Positions 1-5,123 of a stretch of DNA of 7,031 nucleotides are shown here, one piece after another. Under the pieces are notes generated by a model. That model made no database searches and was not told the origin of the DNA. It saw only the letters and a program-made list of their open reading frames with translations. Source of the DNA: Actinomycetota bacterium (lineage in GTDB: Bacteria; Actinomycetota; Thermoleophilia; Miltoncostaeales; Miltoncostaeaceae); the NCBI GenBank assembly GCA_005788075.1, contig SXZC01000068.1, positions 1 through 7,031 of the forward strand, given 5' to 3'. A program made the position numbers and the translations under genes. How positions within the stretch are numbered: the first letter of the stretch is position 1; every line of letters starts with the position of its first letter.

Positions 1-1
1 C

Positions 2-1336
2 GATCGCTACCGCATCGTCATCGAGGACGACGGCGTGGAGGTGGGCGAGGTGCCCATGCCCGAGCTCCCCGCCGATGCGGGACCGGGCATCCTCGATGAG
101 ACGGTGACGCCCCTCGGCACCAGCGTGGGCGCGCTCGGCGAACCCCTCGAGGAGGCGCCGGTCGAGGACGTCGAGGTGGAGGAGGCCGCAGTCGAGGTCG
201 CGGACGCTGCCCCGGGAGACGCCCAGCCCGCGCCTGACGTGTCCGTCGAAGCCGTGACCGTGGCGGGGGTCGCCGCGGAGGTCGTCGCAGGGCAGTCCGA
301 GCCGGATCCGGACCCCGCGGTGCAGGCCGTCGTGGCGACCGAGGTGGATGCCGACGCCGAGGCGGAGGCGGACGCCATCGAGGCCACCGGTGAGCTCGAG
401 GTGATCCCGGACGAGGACGAGCTCGCGGCCACGGGCGAGCACAAGGGCCTCGCCGACGAGGTGGCCATGGACGACGTCTCGGCCACCGGAGAGGTGCCGA
501 TCATTCCGCCCGAGGACAACGGTGAGCCCGCGGCCCCTGCGCAGCGTCCCTACATCGAGATCGAGGACCCGCCCGGCGTGGACGACCTGGCGCTTGCCGA
601 GGACGCCATGCTCGCCCTCACCTGCGCCCGCGCGCGCCTGGAGGACGGCCAGGACGTGCTCGAGCTCGGGTGCGGCTGGGGATCGCTCACGCTCTGGATG
701 GCCGAGCGCTACCCGGCCAGCCGCATCACGGCGGTGAGCAACTCGGCCGGCCAGCGCGAGCACATCGAGCGCCAGGCCCGCGACCGCGGGCTGGGGAACA
801 TCACCGTCATCACCCATGACGTCACCACGCTCGAGCTGCCCGACGACTCCTTCGACCGCGTGGTGAGCGTGGAGATGCTCGAGCACGTGAAGAACCATCA
901 GGCGCTGTTCGCGCGCATCCAGCGATGGCTTCGCCAGGACGGGCTGTTCTTCGTGCACGTGTTCACGCACCGCGACATCGCCTTCGAGTTCAGCGAGGAC
1001 GACCAGAGCGACTGGATCGGCCGTCACTTCTTCACGGGCGGCACGATGCCCTCGGACGACCTGCTGCTGCACGCGGCATCCGGACGCTTCGCCGTGCAGG
1101 ACCACTGGCGGGTGTCGGGGCGCCACTACGAGCGCACCGCGCTGCACTGGGACGACAACCTCGTGGCCAACCGTGACCGCGTGGTGGCCATCATGGAGCG
1201 CGACCACCCGGGTGAGGGGGAGAGGTGGTTCCGCCGCTGGCGGCTGTTCTTCCTCGCGTGCGCGGGGCTCTGGGGCTACCGGGGCGGTGACGAGTTCATG
1301 GTGTCGCACTACCTCTTCGCCCCGCTGCCGGCCTAG
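2..1336 (+). CDS. Acidic-tract/CFA-synthase-like SAM-dependent methyltransferase chimera (5' partial)
   Basis: The frame is open to the left edge, so the true start lies outside the window; 444 residues are visible (numbered from nt 2). Residues about 1-185 are Glu/Asp/Ala/Val-rich low complexity with no recognised domain. From about residue 190 (PPGVDDLALAEDAMLALTC) the protein closely resembles the class I methyltransferase domain of the cyclopropane-fatty-acyl-phospholipid synthase / coclaurine N-methyltransferase-like family. It has the SAM-binding motif I VLELGCGWGS (about 219-228), AVSNS (about 245-249), VSVEMLEHV (about 288-296) and a family-typical C-terminus (HFFTGGTMPSDDLLL, HWRVSGRHYERT, YRGGDEFMVSHYL). 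Family members usually have about 100 residues before this point, including a HYEVP..FF segment and a YSC.YW motif; in E. coli CFA synthase the Cys of that motif belongs to the bicarbonate site. Here acidic sequence occupies that place. The substrate is unknown, and activity is doubtful unless the missing part lies upstream. The domain family is sure; the function is not. Confidence 0.85.
   Translation, partial: DRYRIVIEDDGVEVGEVPMPELPADAGPGILDETVTPLGTSVGALGEPLEEAPVEDVEVEEAAVEVADAAPGDAQPAPDVSVEAVTVAGVAAEVVAGQSEPDPDPAVQAVVATEVDADAEAEADAIEATGELEVIPDEDELAATGEHKGLADEVAMDDVSATGEVPIIPPEDNGEPAAPAQRPYIEIEDPPGVDDLALAEDAMLALTCARARLEDGQDVLELGCGWGSLTLWMAERYPASRITAVSNSAGQREHIERQARDRGLGNITVITHDVTTLELPDDSFDRVVSVEMLEHVKNHQALFARIQRWLRQDGLFFVHVFTHRDIAFEFSEDDQSDWIGRHFFTGGTMPSDDLLLHAASGRFAVQDHWRVSGRHYERTALHWDDNLVANRDRVVAIMERDHPGEGERWFRRWRLFFLACAGLWGYRGGDEFMVSHYLFAPLPA
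377..520 (+). repeat. Degenerate ATGE-containing repeat in the acidic segment
   Basis: Within the acidic part of the methyltransferase gene, the tetrapeptide ATGE occurs three times, encoded at 383-394, 428-439 and 482-493, which is 15 and then 18 codons apart. Each copy is followed by hydrophobic and acidic residues (LEVIPDEDEL, HKGLADEVAMDD, VPIIPPEDNG). The codons differ between copies (ggt/ggc/gga for Gly, acc/acg/acc for Thr), so the repeat is conserved as protein rather than as recent DNA duplication. The repeat could be a short binding motif presented several times; that is inference. Confidence 0.5.
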
Positions 1337-1347
1337 CCGGGGGCGGG
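1321..1347. terminator. Hairpin centred on the shared stop codons of two convergent genes
   Basis: The inner arms CCGGC (1328-1332) and GCCGG (1336-1340) pair perfectly around the three-base loop CTA. After a G/G mismatch and a T/G pair the stem continues with CCCGC (1321-1325) against GCGGG (1343-1347). Read as + strand RNA this gives ten Watson-Crick pairs, one G-U wobble and one mismatch; on the - strand the wobble becomes an A/C mismatch. There is no T-tract on either side. It may act as a bidirectional terminator for the methyltransferase and NlpC/P60 genes, which have no other space between them. The pairing is visible; the role is inferred. Confidence 0.45.
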
Positions 1348-2673
1348 TGCCTGCGGGGCCCCGGGCGCGGCAGGCGGCTGCGGCGTGGGAGCGGGTGCCT
1401 GCGGGGTGCCGGGTCCCGGGGTGGTGATGGGGGTCGGCGTCACCGGCTCTGGCGTGGTGCCCACGGGCGGCGCGGTGGTGGGCTGGTCGGGCGCGGCCGG
1501 CGTGGTGGCGTCCACCCGGAAGCTGCGGGCGTTCATGAGGCCGCGCGACCAGTAGGTGGGCAGGTACGTGATGCTGATGGCACCGCGCCCGCCCGACGAA
1601 TGGATGATCCACTTGTTGCCGAGGCTCAGCGCCATGTGTGAGGCCTGGTTCAGCGGCGTGCGCAGCCCGCCGGACCCGAAGAACACGAGGTCGCCGGCCT
1701 GCGCCTTCTGCCACGGGATGCGCTTGCCCCGCTTGCCCACGTTCATGGTGTAGGTGGTGCGTCCGCTGGGCATGTTGATCTGCGCCTCGGCCGCGCGGTC
1801 GCCCGTGTGCCAGATGTACCAGACGAACCCCGAGCAGTCGAACCCGCCCGCGGCCTGGGGATCGAGCGGCGAGTTCTGGTCGACCCACTCGCCGCCCCAT
1901 ACGTAGGGATGGCCGACGAGCGAGAGCGCCCGCTGCACGGTGGGCACGAAGAGCGGGTCGATGGCCGGGATCCTGAAGGTCTCGAGGGCGCGTGCCGAGC
2001 GGGGGATGCCGGTGCGGCGGATGTACCGGCCGCGCGCGGCCATGAGCAGCAGGTCGGCGATGCGAAGCGGCTGTGAGTCGTGGCGCTCGTACTGGTCATC
2101 GCTCGATGGGTAGTTGCGCCGCAGTCCCGCCTCGCGGGCGGTGATGGACGTTCCGAAGCCCTCGGGCAGGGTGAATGCGCGGCCGGAGCCGTCGGTGAAC
2201 TGCCCGAGGCGGGCCACCGCCCTGCCCATGCCGAGGCCGAGGGTCCAGGCGCGGTTGGCGTCGTGCCCGGTCACCGGTGCGTCGAGCGCCATGGCATCGC
2301 CGGCGGGGGCGAGCCAGCCCTTGGCGAACGCGGCCTTGGCCGCGGCCCCCTGGGGATCGTCGGCCGCGATGTCGCGCCACGCCGCGCCGATGGGGCCGGC
2401 GGGCAGCCCGAGCACGGCGGTCATGAGCGCCACGAGCTCGCGTCGGGTGGCGTCGCGCTGCAGCTCGAGCGCCTTCACCGGCCCTGCCCAGGCGCGCGCC
2501 TTCTTGAGCTCGCGCGCGGCGTCCTGGCCGAACGCGAACGCCTGCGCCACGCGGCGCTCGGGCGGCGGCTGCGCCAGGGCCACCGCGGTGAGCGTGCCGA
2601 TCGCCATGATCGGCGCCGCCACCGTGGCGGCCACGAGCGCGTGGCGCCGGGATATGCGACGAGGTCGGCTCAT
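1333..2673 (-). CDS. Exported NlpC/P60 family peptidoglycan hydrolase
   Basis: A 446-residue protein, probably an endopeptidase that cuts peptide stems of peptidoglycan outside the membrane. The N-terminus has a twin-arginine-like signal (ISRRHALVAA, about residues 7-16), a hydrophobic stretch and a possible cleavage site after ALA (residue 34). Residues about 72-153 resemble a degenerate S-layer-homology domain (ATRREL..., WRDIAADD, KGWL, DAPVT), a weak match. The NlpC/P60 domain covers about 248-389: GHPYVWGG, then the catalytic Cys280 in DCSGFVWY, His346 in SHMALSLG and His358 in IIHSSG. The last 57 residues or so are Pro/Thr/Ala-rich with PQAPAP repeats and could span the wall; a 16-bp DNA repeat (1343-1358 and 1391-1406) encodes part of them. 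I chose ATG at 2673 because the signal peptide begins there and TAGCCT lies 10 nt upstream; the in-frame GTG at 2733 would put 20 polar residues before the signal. Confidence 0.88.
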   Translation of the reverse strand: MSRPRRISRRHALVAATVAAPIMAIGTLTAVALAQPPPERRVAQAFAFGQDAARELKKARAWAGPVKALELQRDATRRELVALMTAVLGLPAGPIGAAWRDIAADDPQGAAAKAAFAKGWLAPAGDAMALDAPVTGHDANRAWTLGLGMGRAVARLGQFTDGSGRAFTLPEGFGTSITAREAGLRRNYPSSDDQYERHDSQPLRIADLLLMAARGRYIRRTGIPRSARALETFRIPAIDPLFVPTVQRALSLVGHPYVWGGEWVDQNSPLDPQAAGGFDCSGFVWYIWHTGDRAAEAQINMPSGRTTYTMNVGKRGKRIPWQKAQAGDLVFFGSGGLRTPLNQASHMALSLGNKWIIHSSGGRGAISITYLPTYWSRGLMNARSFRVDATTPAAPDQPTTAPPVGTTPEPVTPTPITTPGPGTPQAPAPTPQPPAAPGAPQAPAPG

Positions 2674-2683
2674 GCGGGCACCG

Positions 2684-2689
2684 AGGCTA
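2684..2689 (-). promoter_or_regulatory. -10-like hexamer TAGCCT of the NlpC/P60 gene
   Basis: Reading the - strand, TAGCCT ends 10 nt before the ATG at 2673. A transcript starting 6-7 nt after the hexamer would have a leader of only about 3-4 nt. No purine-rich Shine-Dalgarno sequence is visible between hexamer and ATG (cggtgcccgc), and no convincing -35 element is present. The same hexamer precedes the lipoprotein gene. Confidence 0.45.
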
Positions 2690-2711
2690 GACCCGGTGTC
2701 GCGTCGTGGCG

Positions 2712-2724
2712 GTTCCGCCGGAAC
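2712..2724. promoter_or_regulatory. Short perfect inverted repeat upstream of the NlpC/P60 promoter
   Basis: GTTCC-GCC-GGAAC is a 13-bp inverted repeat with a 3-bp spacer. It lies 22 bp upstream of the TAGCCT hexamer, at the -35 region and just beyond. Its position would suit an operator for a dimeric regulator, but one short palindrome in high-GC DNA can arise by chance. Confidence 0.25.
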
Positions 2725-2754
2725 ATGTCGCACTCATTCGCAACAACACCTGCA

Positions 2755-2773
2755 CATCCCCCTCACGGGGATG
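2755..2773 (-). terminator. Hairpin downstream of the Vps62-like gene
   Basis: CATCCCC (2755-2761) and GGGGATG (2767-2773) form a perfect 7-bp stem with a 5-nt loop. On the - strand it begins 9 nt after the TAG stop of the Vps62-like gene and is followed by a T-containing stretch (GTGTTGTTG). It could be a weak intrinsic terminator separating that gene from the NlpC/P60 gene, which has its own promoter-like sequence downstream. Confidence 0.5.
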
Positions 2774-2782
2774 CAACGCGCG

Positions 2783-4579
2783 CTACCGACTTGCGCGCAA
2801 CTCCTTCAGGTTCTGCAGCAGCAGGACGATCGCGCCGAAGATGAAGAGCACCGCGAGGGTCCACTGCCAGCGCTCGAGCAGGCCGATGACAATGCTCGTT
2901 CCGATGGCGATGATCACCACCCACACGATGAACGAGATCAGTCGCCGGCGCGCCAGCGCCTCGAATCCCATCACCAGCAGCACGCCAACGATCGCCCCGA
3001 CCCAGTAGTAGCCGGATCCCACGCCGACGAGCAGCCACACGATGATGATCATGAGCAGCGGCGTGCTGACGGCGGCCCAGATGCGCAGCAGGCGGCTGCG
3101 CACGTTGGCCGGCTCGTCGTGTGCCTCGTCGGGCACCGACTCCACGCCGAGGTGCGCGCGCGGTGCTTCCAGGGGCAGCCCCCGGCGGTCGGCCGCCTCG
3201 AGGGCGTCGCGCTCGGCGGTGAGGTGGCGCCGTTCGTCGCGCAGCGCCAGCATCGCCTCATCGCGCTGATGCAGGTCCTCGCGCCGGTCCTTGGCCAGCG
3301 CCTGGGTCACCACGTCGGCATCCAGGGCGCGCAGCTCGGAGTACTCGCGTCGCGACGCGGTGCGCAGCATGGCGACCTCATCGTCGATCCCACGGATGCG
3401 CGCGTTGATGGTTGCCAGGCGCTCGGTCACGGCGCGGGCCGGTGCACGCGGGTCGGGATCCACCTTCTGCATGCCAGCCCAGCCGAGAGGGTCCTCCCAT
3501 CGCATGCGGTCGATGCCATCGCGCTCATGCTTCGGTCCCGTGGGCGCCGATTCGCCGCCGAACCTGTCACGGGAGTCGCGGCCCCAACGTCCGCTGAAGT
3601 CGCGCACCCACGGCGTATCGTCCCCGATGACCACCGGCGTCCACTCCCGGTCGCCCCCGGGGCCCACCGACACGCCGTCGCCACGGTGGTAGTCGACGAA
3701 GGGGATTCCGAAGCCGTCGTCCACCGACGTGTGATCACCCCAGGGCGTGAGCGCGCGCAGGATGCGCCGGAACCACCGCACGAACCCACGCATCACCGGG
3801 GGATCCACCCGCACGAGTTCATCCATCGCGTTGGGCGTGTGCGAGTGCGAGCCGGCGCCCGGATAGGCGACCACGTGGTCGCCCTCCCACTCGAGGTCGG
3901 GGTCGTCCACCCGGCGCCGGAGGCCGTCGCCCTCTGCGTCGTGCGATGAGAACGCCACCCATCGCGCCTGCAGCACGCCGTCCTCGTCAGGCGCGGCGTA
4001 GACGATCAGGTTCTCCCAGTCGGCCTCATGGTCGTTGATCCCGTGGAACGACGATCGCCAGTCGTTCATGGGGTAGAAGAACCAGTACTGAAGGATCGTC
4101 CAGCCGGCCTCGCGCGATACCCGGCCGTAGTAGGGGGTGCCCGCCGCCGCGATGCTGTCGCGGTAGGTGATCTCGCCGGCCGCCACCGATCCCCGCGGCA
4201 CGCGACCCCGGAAGAGGAGCGTGAGCCGGAAGAGCGCGTCGATGATGCGCCCGGTGATGCCCACCTGCGAGAACCTGCTGGCGCCGGGCATTGCCTCGCC
4301 ATGGCCCTCGTGCCGCCACTGGTGGAACTGCTTGCGCGTGAGCGGCTCCTGCACGTAGAGCAGGTGCAGCGTGTCGGCCGCGTGCTCGCGCGAGATCGCC
4401 GCGAGGCGGTCGAGGTCGAGGTCGCCGGGCTCCGCGATCTTCTCCTCGGTTCCATCGGGCAGGCGCTGCCACAGCGAGCACGCGGCCACGAACGCACCGG
4501 TGTCGGAGGGCAGGAAGAGCTCCACGCGGTTGAAGCGCAGGATGGGCTCGAATCGACGGAGGAGTGCCAGATCGTCCAC
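2783..4579 (-). CDS. Vps62-like (DUF946-like) protein with coiled coil and four C-terminal membrane helices
   Basis: A 598-residue protein without a signal peptide. Residues about 160-250 carry motifs of the Vps62/DUF946 family: ILQYWFFYPMNDW (162-174), NDHEADWENLIVY (182-194), WVAFSSHDAEGD (207-218) and HVVAYPGAGSHSH (235-247). The conserved His and acidic residues could be an active or metal site, but no reaction is established for this family. Residues about 315-371 continue with WGRDSRDRFGGESAPTGPK and DPLGWAGM, motifs I associate with bacterial relatives. Residues about 380-462 are charged with heptad-like Leu/Ala spacing, probably a coiled coil. Four hydrophobic helices follow (about 502-520, 523-540, 547-566, 571-588), leaving a short basic tail. 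The large N-terminal part is probably cytoplasmic. The GTG start at 4579 is preceded at 6 nt by TAGGCT. The gene stands alone: it is divergent from the lipoprotein gene, and a hairpin follows its stop. Coding is sure; the biological role is unknown. Confidence 0.85.
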   Translation of the reverse strand: MDDLALLRRFEPILRFNRVELFLPSDTGAFVAACSLWQRLPDGTEEKIAEPGDLDLDRLAAISREHAADTLHLLYVQEPLTRKQFHQWRHEGHGEAMPGASRFSQVGITGRIIDALFRLTLLFRGRVPRGSVAAGEITYRDSIAAAGTPYYGRVSREAGWTILQYWFFYPMNDWRSSFHGINDHEADWENLIVYAAPDEDGVLQARWVAFSSHDAEGDGLRRRVDDPDLEWEGDHVVAYPGAGSHSHTPNAMDELVRVDPPVMRGFVRWFRRILRALTPWGDHTSVDDGFGIPFVDYHRGDGVSVGPGGDREWTPVVIGDDTPWVRDFSGRWGRDSRDRFGGESAPTGPKHERDGIDRMRWEDPLGWAGMQKVDPDPRAPARAVTERLATINARIRGIDDEVAMLRTASRREYSELRALDADVVTQALAKDRREDLHQRDEAMLALRDERRHLTAERDALEAADRRGLPLEAPRAHLGVESVPDEAHDEPANVRSRLLRIWAAVSTPLLMIIIVWLLVGVGSGYYWVGAIVGVLLVMGFEALARRRLISFIVWVVIIAIGTSIVIGLLERWQWTLAVLFIFGAIVLLLQNLKELRASR

Positions 4580-4585
4580 ATGACC

Positions 4586-4591
4586 AGCCTA
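4586..4591 (-). promoter_or_regulatory. -10-like hexamer TAGGCT of the Vps62-like gene
   Basis: On the - strand TAGGCT is followed by six bases (ggtcat) and then the GTG start at 4579. This spacing would place the transcription start at or next to the start codon, so the mRNA would be leaderless. No Shine-Dalgarno sequence fits in the gap. An ATG overlaps at 4581-4579 but is in a different frame that does not give the Vps62-like protein. Confidence 0.55.
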
Positions 4592-4613
4592 CGGGAGCCT
4601 CCGGGCTGGCGAG

Positions 4614-4619
4614 TAGCCT
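4614..4619 (+). promoter_or_regulatory. -10-like hexamer TAGCCT of the lipoprotein gene
   Basis: TAGCCT is followed by six bases (cgcgcc) and the ATG at 4626, again fitting leaderless transcription. No good -35 hexamer is visible 16-18 bp upstream. That upstream stretch contains the -10 hexamer of the divergent gene, so the two promoters overlap. Confidence 0.55.
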
Positions 4620-4625
4620 CGCGCC

Positions 4626-5063
4626 ATGACTACTTCACGCATCGGCGGCCTCGTGGTCGCACTCCTGGCCGCGGGCGCGCTCGTCGCGGGCTGCGGATCG
4701 TCGTCGGACACCGCATCCGACACCACCGCAAAGGCCGAGACGGCCACCAGCTCCACCAGCACCGACCAGAAGGTCGGCGGCACGGCCACCTGCGATGCCG
4801 CAGCCATCGAGAAGGCCGCGCAGGACTCACCGGGCTACGAGAACCAGAAGGTCGTGCTCGAGGACTCCTCGTCGTTCGAGTGCGCGGACGGATGGGCATA
4901 CGCCTTCATCAACGCCGGGACCGGCGATGAGGCCGTCACCGGCACGGTCGTGTTCGAGGCCGAGGGCCAGTTCTGGATCCCCAAGGACCGAGCCACGGTG
5001 TGCAAGGCCCCGGGCGACCAGGTGCCCGCCGCCATCTACGAGCCGGCCTGCGAGACCAACTAG
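4626..5063 (+). CDS. Small secreted lipoprotein with a four-cysteine domain
   Basis: A 145-residue protein with a lipoprotein signal: the basic start MTTSR, a hydrophobic core and the lipobox LVAGC, with Cys23 as the expected lipid-modified residue. A Ser/Thr/Asp/Ala-rich linker (about 24-50) leads to a compact domain with Cys56, Cys86, Cys126 and Cys142, probably two disulfides. Visible motifs are FECADGWAYAFI (84-95), VVFEAEGQFWIPKDRATVC (108-126) and VPAAIYEPAC (133-142). Small actinobacterial secreted proteins with similar spacing exist to my knowledge, but I cannot name the family or its function. It should be anchored on the outer face of the cytoplasmic membrane. The start is fixed by the signal peptide and by TAGCCT 6 nt upstream. 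A strong hairpin follows 17 nt after the stop, so the gene is probably monocistronic. Confidence 0.85.
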   Translation: MTTSRIGGLVVALLAAGALVAGCGSSSDTASDTTAKAETATSSTSTDQKVGGTATCDAAAIEKAAQDSPGYENQKVVLEDSSSFECADGWAYAFINAGTGDEAVTGTVVFEAEGQFWIPKDRATVCKAPGDQVPAAIYEPACETN

Positions 5064-5080
5064 CCGCGTCGCGATGATGC

Positions 5081-5109
5081 CCCGCCGGTTGGCGCGTGCC
5101 ACCGGCGGG
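5081..5109. terminator. Strong GC hairpin between the lipoprotein and pentapeptide genes
   Basis: CCCGCCGGT (5081-5089) and ACCGGCGGG (5101-5109) are perfectly complementary. Inside them GGC (5091-5093) pairs with GCC (5098-5100) around the loop GCGT. This makes a 12-bp stem with a single bulged T at 5090. There is no run of T after it, as is common for terminators in high-GC bacteria. It probably ends the lipoprotein transcript. It also covers the likely -35 element and spacer of the next promoter. Confidence 0.65.
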
Positions 5110-5117
5110 CGTATCGT
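5089..5117 (+). promoter_or_regulatory. Promoter of the pentapeptide-repeat gene (TTGGCG, 17 bp, TATCGT)
   Basis: TTGGCG (5089-5094) and TATCGT (5112-5117) are separated by exactly 17 bp and each matches the housekeeping sigma consensus at four of six positions. Six bases (cctccc) separate TATCGT from the ATG at 5124, so the transcript is probably leaderless. This is the most complete promoter in the window. Its -35 box sits in the top of the terminator hairpin. Confidence 0.6.
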
Positions 5118-5123
5118 CCTCCC

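Noticed and set aside
7..519. A 170-codon Ser/Thr/Ala-rich open frame on the - strand opposite the acidic tract.
   Set aside because: It is the mirror image of the Glu/Asp/Ala/Val codons on the + strand and has no domain. The + strand frame continues into a recognised methyltransferase.
2674..2733. An upstream GTG start at 2733 for the NlpC/P60 gene.
   Set aside because: It would add 20 polar residues in front of the export signal and would lie upstream of the TAGCCT promoter hexamer. ATG at 2673 fits better.
2114..3949. A 611-codon open frame on the + strand, longer than some real genes here.
   Set aside because: It runs antisense to two recognised genes and across their intergenic hairpin. 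Its composition is Arg/His/Pro/Ala-rich without motifs, and long stop-free frames are expected opposite high-GC genes.
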